From: Pipra filicauda
Lineage: Eukaryota > Chordata > Aves > Passeriformes > Pipridae
Length of the DNA stretch: 64,000 nucleotides
Direction: 5' to 3'
NCBI RefSeq assembly: GCF_003945595.2
Contig: NW_024104294.1
Location: 1,509,174 to 1,573,173, forward strand
The translations under genes were made by a program, and so were the position numbers. Positions 51,507-63,194 of the stretch are shown here, piece by piece; positions within the stretch are counted from its first letter, which is position 1; the number at the start of each line of letters is the position of its first letter. The notes under the pieces were generated by a model that saw only the letters and a list, made by a program, of their open reading frames with translations, was not told the DNA's origin and made no database searches.

Positions 51507-52797
51507 GTCATCATCATGGCTGGGCTTTGCGAACGAAGATTAGGGAAAGGTCTCTACCCACGTTTGTCACAAGCGCATTGATGGCTAAAAAGGCCAATAC
51601 GAGATAGGCATGTCCGGTTGCAAAAGACACAGCAGGAAAGACTCCTTAGGTGGTAAATTCTGCAAGGCACGATTCTTTCTGCGTTGTCTTTTCTCCTCGA
51701 GAGTGATCCTGCGTGCGTTCTCAAAGGAAACAGCTGCGTTATAGATGGTGTGTCTCCAGACCTCCCGGTTGGAGGCCAGAGTAGACCAGTTGTGGTGATC
51801 AATATGGCCGAGGCTGAGATATTGTTTCGGGGAGTCCTTGTATCTCCTCTTCGGGGCTCCTCTCATGCGGCAACCGGTGGCAAGTTCACCATAGAGCAAG
51901 ATCTTAGGGAGGCCGTGGTCCTTCATCCTGGAGACATGACCTGCCCAGCACAGCTGTGTTCTCAGCAACATGGCCTCAATACTTGTGACTGCTGCTTGTT
52001 CTAGAACAGATGTGTTGGTCACATCATCTGACCAGTGGATGTTTAGGATTGTATGAAGGCAGCGTTGATGGAAGCGTTCTAGGAGACGCAGGTGGTGGCG
52101 GTAGATGACCCATGATTCGGAGCCATATGAGAGAGTAGACAGCACTATGGCTCTGTAAACACTGATCTTTGTACTTTTCTTCAAGTGTTTATTTTGCCAA
52201 ACTCTTTTATGAAGCTTTCCGAAAGCTCTCGATGCCTTTGCTAACCTGTTGTCTATCTCTCCGTCAATCTTACCATCCAAGGAGATGAGGCCACCCAGGT
52301 AATTAAACTGCTGGACTGATTTGAGCTCTGATTGGCCAATGGTGATATGGCGATGATGGAAGACTTCCTGAGGTGCTGGTTGATAGAGAACTTCTGTTTT
52401 CTTTAGACTGACTTCCAGCCCAAAGAGCTCAGCAGCCTCAGCAAAGCAGGATGTTAAACGCTGCAGAGCTGCTTCTGTGTGTGCAACAAGGGCGGCATCA
52501 TCAGCATAAAGCAGCTCCCGGACAAGATGTTTTAGGGTCTTAGTATGGGCCCTTGAGTCGCCTTAGATTGAAAAGGTTTCCATCAGTACGGTATGGAATG
52601 TAGATACCGTCCTGATCCTCGAGGTCTGCCGTGGCCCTTTGGAGTATCCTGCTGAAAAAGATTGTGAATAGGGTTGGTGCGAGAACATAGCCTTGTTTCA
52701 CACCATTAGTTATTAGAAAGGGTTCAGAAAGTGCATTGCCATAACTGACTTGACCATGTTGATCCTCATGGAGTGAGATGATCATGTACAAGTGCAC
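51507..52797 (-). pseudogene. 5'-truncated RTE-like non-LTR retrotransposon, reverse transcriptase C-terminal part
   Basis: The element keeps the second half of a LINE reverse transcriptase. The order on the minus strand is: NGVKQGYVLAPTLF (RT palm region) near 52700; DGIYIPYRTDGNLFNLRRL near 52560-52610; the catalytic YADD near 52500; SVQQFNYLGGLISLDGKID near 52270-52320; then YGSESWVIYRHHLRLLERFH and CWAGHVSRMKDHGLPK, a thumb/C-terminal block. It ends with a CX2C-x12-HX3C motif near 51560-51630 and a short 3' UTR with TTCGTTCGC and a CATGATGATGA tail (51507-51519). This fits RTE-clade elements, in which this block and an ATG-type tail are usual. Two frameshifts (near 52550 and 51633) disable it. 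The endonuclease and the first RT motifs are missing, so it is a dead-on-arrival copy. AviRTE is a candidate family, not proven. Confidence 0.85.
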
Positions 52798-55700
52798 AAA
52801 TAGGGAAAATGGACTCAGCAGTATTGGAAGAACCCAAATGTTTGAGAAAGGATTTTGATGGCAAAGGCAACGACTTAATGGGGCATGTCACATAAAAAGT
52901 GAGAACAGGAACAGTGATGGTTGTGGAGGGAAAAAAGATGAATAGGGCCATTAAGTGGCATCATTAGCCTAGCAGAGGGAACAGTAAATAAGCAACCAGG
53001 CTGGGAGAAAACATGTGGGAGTTACATAGGCAGCTGGATAATCAGACAACATATGGCCATATTAACAATGAAGCTTTCGTGAAATCACTGAAGAATGAAT
53101 TCTGCCACAAAGCCTGAGAGCACAAAGTTTACTTAAAAGGATAGACAAACCCCAATGAGTTAAGCATGTTCTTCAAAAACTAACATACAGAAGGCACAAC
53201 ATCATTTCATGCTAAACCTGCAGTCAGCTGCACTGGGACTAGACCCTCAACCTTTTTATTTCAGTGGTACTATTTTGATCTGGTATCCATGAGCACAAGT
53301 GCCACATTTTCCCTGTGTGCTCAGGCTGTTAACCTACAAGAACCTGCCATGCTCTCTACTGACAATGCCACGGTTTGCTGCTGCAAGAAGGTTAAGGAGT
53401 GGGAAAATGAACTCATTCTCAACCTGTACCCTCTAAAACAGCAATAGAACTGGGTATGTGAGGTGAGCTCAGATAATCTGGAAACACAAACAGGGAAGGC
53501 ACTCCTTCTCTCCAGAGGGAGAACTGGCAATCCTGAAGTATCACTCTGTATAAGGTAATCACTTCAAATATTTCAGGTTAAAACCTACCCAAAAGTAAGG
53601 AAAAAACTTGCTCTGCACAGCAGACTCAGCTAAAGCTGTGCACCAGTCCTTCAGCAGCACATGGGCTGGGCAGCAAAATCTACCTTACATTTACGAGTGG
53701 GGCTGCTCGTTTTAGGATATCTGCCTCAGTGAGACACTGAATAGGGGTGTCACTCCAGGGAGGAATGTCTCCTTTGCAGCAGCGTGCCCAGTTGTCATCC
53801 TTACCCATACTGGATACCTTGCCTGATATCTGCAGTAAGGAAAACAGACAGGTCAATGATTCTTAATTTTGGCACTCTGAGCAGGGAGTGCCAAGCCTTT
53901 GCTGAGCACTGACAGCATGCCTTTGCAGTCACATATCCATCAACATTAATATCCAGTAAACGCCACAGTTCTCCCCTCACTGTTGGTTTTACACTGCAGT
54001 CAAGACTCCCAGAGCCAGCAGTACCACACATTTGCATCTCCTGCAGTGCTTTAGCCCTGCTACCATTGAAGACTGAGGCCAGAGTCAGGATTAGCATTTC
54101 ATGCCTTTAGGATCTTGTGGCTAATAAAGGCCAGGAAAATGGTATGAAAGAAACGAGGAGCTGTTTCAGAAAATTGAAACAAGTGACAGGGAACAAAAAT
54201 CCTTCTCAAACGCTCCATAAAAAACTGAGGTTTGGGTTTGACAAGATGATTTCAAGTCTCATGGAGGCATCCAAAACCTGGGCCAAGGTCAGGCACAATA
54301 CAAAAGAAAACAAGTAAATATTCATGCCTGGCTTTATGCCTTTTTAAAAATTCAATCCAGCTTCAGTCCTAATTTTCTTATCATTTCTTAGCACTGCTGT
54401 CACCATGTATGAACTATGTGCCACTGATGTACGTTGCCCAGTGTTAAAGATTAATTGGAGAACCACAATTCAGGAGGGGCAACTTAATTTCATTCTGCAG
54501 GTGCTCTGCAGTATTTCACACAACTTGTGGCCAGGACAATTTTATTAGTTCCATGCAAGAAGACTCATGCCAAGTGCTGTTGCTCAGCCTCGGGTAGCTG
54601 AAATTGTTGCACAAATTCCAGGTCATGGAAGAGGCTGGGGAGGGGACAAGACAGGGAATGTGGTAGGGGGGTACCTGTTAGTTTAAAGACAGAAAACAGG
54701 GACAGCTCAAATATATCGAGATGAAAGGCAAGTGCACAGACCTTTACTTCAGACAGAGAGATTCTCACAGCAAGGGCTGGGGCAATGATGCCATTGCTTT
54801 TGGCTCCAAAGATTGGAAAATCAGAGATTGTGGGGTGGAATTTCCTTTCAGTTGCCTCAGTTCTTTCAAGAATAAGAACTAAACCTGATATTTACCCCTC
54901 GTTTTGGGAATAATTATCCAACAGCATGAAACTCCTTCGCCTAATTTGGACAAAAGACTATCAGATTAATCCTGCTGGTACAAAAACCATTACAAAAATG
55001 CATTAACAGATGTTGTGCCACTACTTCAAGGAGACAAAAGATAGTGTTACTGAGGACAGGAGAATGAAGCTCTGTAGCCACTCTGCTCAGCCCAGATTCA
55101 GGTGCTGGGAGAAACTAGAAACTAAATGTTTAAAAATAGAAAAACTTGTCCAAAAAGAAATTTTGGCAGTTGTCAATCAGTTTTACAGTTATAACGCTCT
55201 GAATAAGAGGGTCTACATAAATACATTTTTACATATTTTTACATCAGCTCTTAAAGTCAAATCTCGGTCCTGCAGCTGACTCAGAGCTCTGCTCATGGTA
55301 CAGGAACTTTTAGAGGTCTCACCAAGACTGCCTTTTTTGTAATTTAATACAAATACCAATTTCAGCATGCAAATTATGTGTGAGGCCAGCTCTTAGAAGA
55401 GCTGGCTATCCTCAATTTCCAGGAAAGTTAGGAGAGTCAAAGAATCCATAAAGGCACAGGATCAGAGCACATTAGAAAATGGATGATTATCAGGATTATG
55501 AAATCCTGATACATTCAGTAGTTAGTTAATGCTTCTGAGGAATACAGGAGTAGGCAATAATAGGAGCTAATAGTTCATTCCAAAGAATTAGAGGAAACTA
55601 GAGGCAGTAAAATTCCGCATTGCAGTCTAAATATTTTTAATATGTTTCTAAAGAGGTGGGGGGAAAAGTCAGCTGTAAGTATTCTCTAGATAGAATAATT

Positions 55701-58155
55701 AAGCCTCCACTCTGACATGTCTCTGTAGGCATTTATTTTCCATTACTAGAGGATCAAAATTATAGTTTAATTATCCATAGAATTCTAAAGGCATACTCCA
55801 TTTTATTCAAAAAATCATTGACTGGATTACAGGAAAAGTCCACCAAGCTTCCATATACCTTTAATAAGGCAAAGCAAGAGACAAAGGGCAGCCCCACGAT
55901 AGAGGAGGGAAAGGAAGGCAGGAATGCACTGCAGTGGCAGTGGACACCCTGCTCCTGGCAGGGATCTTCCCAGGCCAGGCTCTACAGGGATATATCCAGG
56001 GTCACCTTTATCCATCCTCTGGGGATTCCTCCACTTTCCCAGGTGCTGGTTCTAAGCATGGATGAAGTTTCACATGCACATCACCACACTCATTCACTGG
56101 CCTGGATTTCAACAAGGGATTATGGGACACAGCTCCCCCTCGACAGCCAAAGCTCTTCTAATTTCTTTACATTCCTTTGAAAGCCTCAGACTCGTATCAT
56201 CCTTTCACATACAAATACTGGTTCCCAAAATTCACATAAATAACATTCGCCAAAACTCAGGTATTGTAACTTTAACATAATGCATAAGCACAAGCACTTC
56301 CTGGACACACTGAGTCCCTCCCCACAAAAAGCTGTTGCAGCAGGGCAGGTTATCCCTTACCTGTGCAAGTACCCAGGACCAGTGGCTCCCCTGCAGTGAC
56401 AGAGCAGGGCACCGAGCACGGGCGCTGTCACTGATGTCTGGTGCCCTCTCCTGGCACCAACAGCCACACGACCTGATAAATCCTGGCTAGATCGTGACAG
56501 TCAGGATATTTCAGTGTATTTTCAGGACTGTGTGGCAGCCAGTTAAACCATACATTAGAAAATATGATTTTATATCAGATAAGAATAAGGTACTGACAGA
56601 ATAACTATTTTTTTCCTCTTTTCTTGGTATAGATTTCCTTAAATTAACATTTTGGGGGAAACAAAAGCTTCCTGCTTCCCAGAGGAACACATAGTTTAAC
56701 TTTAGTTACAAGCTTCCTGGTCTCATTAAAAGGAAATCGAAATACTCTTGTGAAACACTTCTGATTAGAAACAAGCCTTTCAATTATTCTAGAACTCCTT
56801 CTCAACCAACAAGTAATGCAACTAAGGTCCCCAACACATAGAAAATTTTCTCTGAAGTTACTTTAAAAAACTGTTGGATAATTTATCCCAATTAAATGCT
56901 AAAAACATAGAAAATGTACATGTTACCCCAGACAATCATTCTGTTTGGAAGCCTCTATAGAAGATTAATATATAGAGCATTGCAGTTTCACTGATATTTG
57001 TGCATGAGCACTTGATCCATATCCTGCAAAATCCTAGGCAAGAAGACACAGGAACAGCTCACAGATACATGGTGTCAGTGTTTACATCAAAGTGCATTGC
57101 CTCCTGTCTATAAAGAGAAGTCAATTTAACACACTCTTTAGTTTTTAACTAGCAGAATTTTAGAATTGGCCTACTTACTAGTCCCTTCAGTATTTATTAG
57201 ATAGACATTAACTACACATTAGCTCCCCAGTTGGATTTTCTAGCTTATATTCCAAACTAACACAAGCAGTCATAGGCAAAACTTCACTACAAGTCAAAAG
57301 TTTAAGAGAGCTCTTGCATAGCTTTTGGAAAGAGGATTATTAATCTAGATCCCTAGCATAAAATTTTCTTCAAATGTTTCAAGAATAAAAAGTCATAAGG
57401 ATAAACACAGTGATTTCAAAGTTAGCAAGGAACCCACAGTTAACTGACTGACCTTGCTGGGTGGAGGCACTGATAATAATATAACAGTAATAGCCATGTA
57501 AACCACTTCAACCCCAGTTACACAGAGCTACCTGAAAGCTGCAAAGAGCTTATTCCACACCTAAATCAGCTACCAGACATTAAATTTATAGAAAAATACT
57601 CCAATGCATGCTTTATGCCCAGTATTTATCTGTACCTCCTCCTCCTCCAAAGCTCTGTCTTAGTACAGAGGACACAGACCAGGATCCTCCATGCCCAGAG
57701 CTGCTGCTTCTTTTCCTCAGGCTGAATTCTGACTCCAGGCATCACCATCATCTCCAGGGACTCAGCCTGGGATCCCTCCAGGCAAGTGCTGTGCAAACAG
57801 AAGACAGCAGACAGTGAACATGGGAGCTTAAAACATTACAGCCACCTCACTCAATTGCTTTAGCAGCATTTCTCTTTCCAGACCTACCTTCTTCTCAGCC
57901 CCAGACATTACAATTTGGGCCCCGAGACTACACTGCCCTGCCAGGATGCCTCAGGGAAAATACCCCTGTTCCCAAGGAGCCTGCCAGAGACAAGAGAAGG
58001 AGTGATGCAACAGGGAATTGTACACAGGACAAGCTTTTGGGGAGTTCTCCATTTCTAATTTGTGTTTTATAATCCGGACTCAGTCCTTTGTGCTTGGTGC
58101 ATTAACTAGTCCCTTGTCAGGTCATTTTTTTTCCTCTTCCTAAGACCAATGCACT
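52798..58155. other. Non-coding intergenic stretch
   Basis: I see no supported gene, RNA or mobile element. The upstream part of the reverse transcriptase does not continue here, so the RTE copy is truncated at about 52797. Confidence 0.4.
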
Positions 58156-58310
58156 TGTGCTGGTTTCAGCTGGGGTGATTTTCTTCACAGTGGCTGGTAT
58201 GAGCCTATGTTTTGGATTTGCACTGAACACAAGATTGATAATATAGAGATGTTGTTATTGCTGAGAGGGCTTACACAGAACTTTTATCAGTTCTCCAGCT
58301 AAACAGGCTG
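58156..58310 (+). mobile_element. 5' part of a diverged avian ERVL-type LTR
   Basis: The words TGTGCTGGTTTCAGCTGGGG, GATTTTCTTCACAGTGGCTG, GTATG, CTATGTTTTGGATTTGCACT and GATGTTGTTATTGCTGAGAG follow in the same order as the start of the common avian LTR beginning TGTCCTGGTTTCAGCTGGGA. The 5' edge is at 58156 with TG. Homology fades after about 58310, so the copy is truncated or very diverged. No internal retroviral sequence is seen. Confidence 0.72.
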
Positions 58311-60219
58311 GAATGAAACAGGGGCAAACACAGCAAGTCGCCAGCCCTTGCTCCCCCAGTCACACTCTCCACTTGTGCACCTTTCCTTTGGCCTGAACAG
58401 CTGGTTTTCCTTACATCCCACAGTTTCCCTGAGAAATGCCTGTTTGGGGAATACAGTGGGCTACAAAGCAGCAGCATGGCAGGACTCATTCTGCACAGCT
58501 GAGCTACCCTGGGGTGTGGGGGAGCAGAGACTTCGCTTCCCTGCTTGGCTGGCAGATCCCCAAGCAGAGATCTGAAATAAAGGGTTTAAAGAAACATCTT
58601 CTAAATCCCATCCCTCTAGGTCAGAATATGCATAATAACAACAAAAAAATTGAGAAAGCCTCGGTGCATTCAAATACAGAGTTCTGCCTGGGAAGCTCTC
58701 TCCAAGCCTGAGGTTCTCCCTCCCCTCAGCGCACCAGGTCACTCACCAAGGGAACTTAAGGAAAAAATAGAAGATATAAATTAAGCCACACCTTGTGATG
58801 AAAGGGCAAATAGAACATTCTTGCTGAGGGATGAGAAGTGCGGCCACGACCAGCCCCAGCACACTGAGTGGCTGTGCTGTGGCACTCTCTGTCAGGGGGG
58901 CTGCCATCCCAGAGACCCCAACAGAGGAGGCTGACTCTTTCTCAGATACCAGCCATCCCCATGTGCTTTAGGACCACCCACCTGGATGAGCACAGCAGGA
59001 GATACTTATTAAATAATATCTATTAAACACGGGGAAGCTGCAGAGGCCACAGCTTGATGAAGGGTTAAAATATTGGAATGATAATTCCTGCCAAAATCTA
59101 GGAACACAAAGTGCCAGACCTCCCATGTTTTTATTGCAGACTTCTGCAGTAAGAGTCACTCAATTAGTCCCTACAAAAAAATATTTGTTTGTATACTTAG
59201 GTCCCTCAATTTAACAACTTCTAAAGGAGCCCTTTCACACCCTAGAAATGAAGCCAGGCTGGAATGCAAGTAGGTGGTACATGAGGTTTGTATTAACTCT
59301 CATATGTCTAAACAAAAAGGTGTCAAGCATTGAAAGTCATCAACTGCAAAAACTCTCACAAGTACAATTTAATTGTAAACACACCCCTTGTCTTTCATTA
59401 GAGATGCTTAAAGCAATAGTGCATTTCCATAGACCCAGATGTAATCTTTTAGAGAGAACCCAGAGTTAATGACCCTCACAAAAGCGACCCTGACTGTTCA
59501 CATGGTGCTGCCAACAGCTACACAGATGCCTGACTACAGTCGAGTGTCCATTGGACCAACAGCACTCAGTTCTGCAAGGAATATTAAACATGCATATACT
59601 TTCCACCCTTAGACCTACAAAATACCTGCAATTATTTTAGTACACAATTCACAACAAACATAATTTCTTCACAAAAGTGTTTGTCTCCAAAAAGGTCTAG
59701 TGCCTGGTTGAAGTTTCTCTACTCTCATCTTCCCTTCTTCATCCACAGGTTTTCCTTTATACTTCTATTTCACCCCTGGTTGAAGGCAAATGACCTTAAA
59801 AATGACCTTTGTCAGCCTCTTAGAAGAAATAAATTTTCACAATCACAAGCTTCATTAATCTAACCATAGAATTTTAAATTGAAAGTGTCCATCAGTTAAC
59901 TCTGTGGAACAGTGTGTTATGAGTATCTGGCTAAAACACTGGGCTTTCCCAGGACTGCAAACTTACATGTACACCTATGCTAAGTGTCCATTTTGGTCTC
60001 TCCTTCTAACCTCCCTGGCTCCAGCTCCTCTCAGGCAGCTTTCGCCATCAGGAACTGGAGTCAGCTGCTCTGACAGTATTGAAGGGAATCACCTCTTCAG
60101 GTTAATCATACAGTTATTAATGAGTAATCTCATGGGTTTAGCAGTACAACTCTCCTGCAAAGCAGAGGCAGAAGTTACCACAAACAGGAGCAATATTCAT
60201 CTCCCTTCTTTTTTGTTTT

Positions 60220-60250
60220 AAAACAAACAAACAAACAAACAAAACAAAAC
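60220..60250. repeat. AAAC microsatellite
   Basis: About five AAAC units followed by AAAAC units. Simple repeat. Confidence 0.85.
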
Positions 60251-62748
60251 CAGCAGAAAACTCGGAAACTCCCAGAAACATTCCTCCTTAAACCACTCCC
60301 AAATAACAAATAAATCTCTCCTTTCCTTCTGCTCATTCTACTAAAACCAAATACCTGTCTGTATCCCAGATACCTAAGGATCAAAGCCATAAGACAGGAA
60401 GAGTTAAAGCTTCTGGCCCTTCAGGGATCAAAAGCTTTCTCTTTCAGGAAACCCTCTCCTCAGTACTCACACAGCACAGCAAAGACTCCAGAAGCAGAGA
60501 CAGACCTTTTTGTCCTGCTCTTGCTTTTAAGGGCTTGTGTTCCCAGCAACCCTGAGGAAGCCATTAGAGTTAGTAAATGAGAGACACCTGAGGCAGCTGA
60601 ACCTGAAGTAACACCTGCCCCTTAGCCAGGCTCTCAGTGAGGCCTTAGTAAAGGAAAAACAAAGGTATTAACTGTCCCAAAACAAGGACCAGGGAGACCA
60701 AGGTCTGTTCACTGCCTTGAACAGACCCATGGTTTAGTGTGATCCAGGGCCTGACAGCCATGGCCCCTCATGCCTCAGTTCTCAGCCTGCTGTGGGGGAA
60801 GGAGGCAAGACAGATCACCAAAATAAGCTCAGTGTTGTCAGTTGTGCTGTGCTGTGGAGGAGGGAGGGGGGTGTCAGTGTCCTGGTCCCCTGTGAGCAGT
60901 GGGGCTGCACAGACCCCCACAGCTCAAACAGCTTCATGCTTCCCACTCACTCCGAGGGTGCCCAACCGTGCGTCCTGCAGGACTCACCTCCAGTACCAGA
61001 GGCTAGAGGGATGTGCCACAGGGCAGGAAAGGGCTGCCCTCAGGACTTCTTAAGCCCCAGTTAGGGTAGGCTGGGGGGCCAGGGAGCAGGAGGTTCCCAG
61101 AGAGCAGCCCTGGGGCTGTTCTCATGACAGAAGGCTACTTACTTTCATGCTCACCATCTCATGGTTTCCTGTCCCCCTTGCCCTTTAGTCTGAGCCACAG
61201 TTATCTGTGCCCTATTTTGACAATGCAGCTTGTGAAATCCATGACTGAGATATTTCCAGGTCAGCCAAATTCAAATTCTTGTACACCAGCTTTATCCTGT
61301 GTGGATTTGCTGTGTTATTCGGATATCAGTTGGTTGTGATTAACATAGCAGAGGACAGAAATGCTTAGCCACTTTCTTGCAGAAACATGTATTCCCGAGA
61401 TATCCGTACAGAAAAATGTGTCACTTTGAGATTATGCAAAATTAACAGGTTTCAGACAATCTATTTGGCATCTTGATATTCTTGCTGTGTCAGTGGAGCC
61501 AAAATCATAGATTAATTCTTTAACTGCATTTATGGGAACTGGGTCACAGTTGTTGTCCACTGTTGGTCACAGTGGAAAAGGAAAATATTTCACCACTAGC
61601 TTGAGTTCAGCGAGAGCAAATGTTGGGCATGGTGAGCCCAGTGAGGAAGTTCCGGACACCCACTACATTCTGGAAAGGTGGGTGAACAGAAAGGCAAGGC
61701 TGTGACCCTTTAAAAAGTGTCCTCAGAGCAGAGGGTACCTGGCAGCCACAGGGGTATGAATAACCCTGCAGCAACACAAGATTAAATCTTGCAGAAGGTG
61801 GAAATGCTCCCTCCTGGGGCTGACAGCTGCAGGCAGAGGTTCACAAGGGGCTTTGCTGTTCCCAACTCCTCTTTACCATCATCAAAGCAGCAAGTTTAAT
61901 GCCATCTGTCCCCACGTTTGCCCCCCTGAAGCAGAACGGAATCTCCAAGTGTCTTCTCTGGCACCCTGCTGCGTGGCTACCTTTGCCACCATGGTCCGCT
62001 TTGGAAAAGGGGCATTTTCTGAGGCTCTGGAAAAAGCTGGTTGCCTGACATGCATCAAGGAGAAAGGGTACAAAAGAAGTATGCATCTGGTGAATATAAT
62101 TGTTCTCCAGTCTCATTCCTGCTGTGTGGATTTACATTGGGAACAATGAAGCAATACTAGCGTGGAGCCAGTGTGTATGAGAGGAAACTCAAGCTTCGTG
62201 CCTCTGGCTTATATTTAAAACACGCCTACATGGATTGCTGTGTATGATATAATTAAGGTAACACATCATATAGTGCTGGAGCAACATGAAACAGCACCTG
62301 CTCTACCTGACCTTTCCTGAGTTGTTGGATGCTCATTCATACCCAAAGCACATACAGGGTGAACAATAAAGGTATGTGCGCGGCTATTCTCCCGTATGGG
62401 CTCAATTTATCCCTGAATATTATCATCTACAAAATATTCCTGAGCAGGGGAACAGCTTGGGTGATAGACCATACCTGACCACTTTCTCAACGCAGTTTGA
62501 TAGTTACAGGCTCTGGTCACAGCTGTATGATGGTGCTGTAGAGCTCCCACTTCCCTCCCCGGCTCATCCCATAGGAGTGCCGTAGGTCTGGAAGGTGGAG
62601 AGGACTGTAGCTATATATTTACATGCTAGCTGTCTTCTTTAATGAACAGCCTTCAGCCATCTGGAAGAGTCTCTAAATTACTTCTCCATATCACAGCAAA
62701 ATCCACAGCAGATCAGAAGAAATGACCAGAAGTGCATCTCCCTAAATG

Positions 62749-62796
62749 GCCTCAATTCTGCAAAGACTTAATAATTGTGAATATTTCTATTGATTT
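62749..62796. repeat. Ancient repeat-like segment
   Basis: CCTCAATTCTGCAAAGACTT, then AATAATTGTGAATATTTCTA and TTGATTT, resembles the same old sauropsid repeat as at 6729-6795 (type: gatcctgcaaagacttac, gtgaatagtcccattgact). It is short and diverged. Confidence 0.35.
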
Positions 62797-62827
62797 AATT
62801 TTTGATGTGTCTAAAAATCTTATTAGC

Positions 62828-62856
62828 TTTCTTTCTTTCTTTTCTTTCCTCCTTTC
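62828..62856. repeat. TTTC pyrimidine microsatellite
   Basis: Repeated CTTT/TTTC units forming a pure pyrimidine tract on the + strand. It has triplex-forming potential. Confidence 0.75.
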
Positions 62857-63194
62857 TCAAGAATTAGATCATACCTGAGAAGAAATGCTTTCCTACAGAT
62901 AAGACCTTCAAGTGTCCCACATAGGTAGGGCACAACTAGGACTGTCAGTGGAAATCAGTGAAATGCAGCACATTTTGGCAACTTTCAAAATGTGTCTCAA
63001 GATTGGGATCTGTGACTGTGGCACATGTTACTTGCTATGATGACAGACCACAGTAAAAGAAGTGCCTTTCCTAAGAAGAGAGACACACAGAGCATGTCCC
63101 TGCTACATCCCAGTCAAGTATCCTTTCCAGGAGGGTCCTACCACATGGACACATGTCGCTGTTAAATTGAGACAGCCCAAGCGACATAGAATCT

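Larger units (their letters stand above)
58311..63194. other. Non-coding intergenic stretch
   Basis: It holds simple repeats at 60220-60250 and 62828-62856 and an old repeat-like segment at 62749-62796. No supported exon or RNA gene. Confidence 0.4.
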
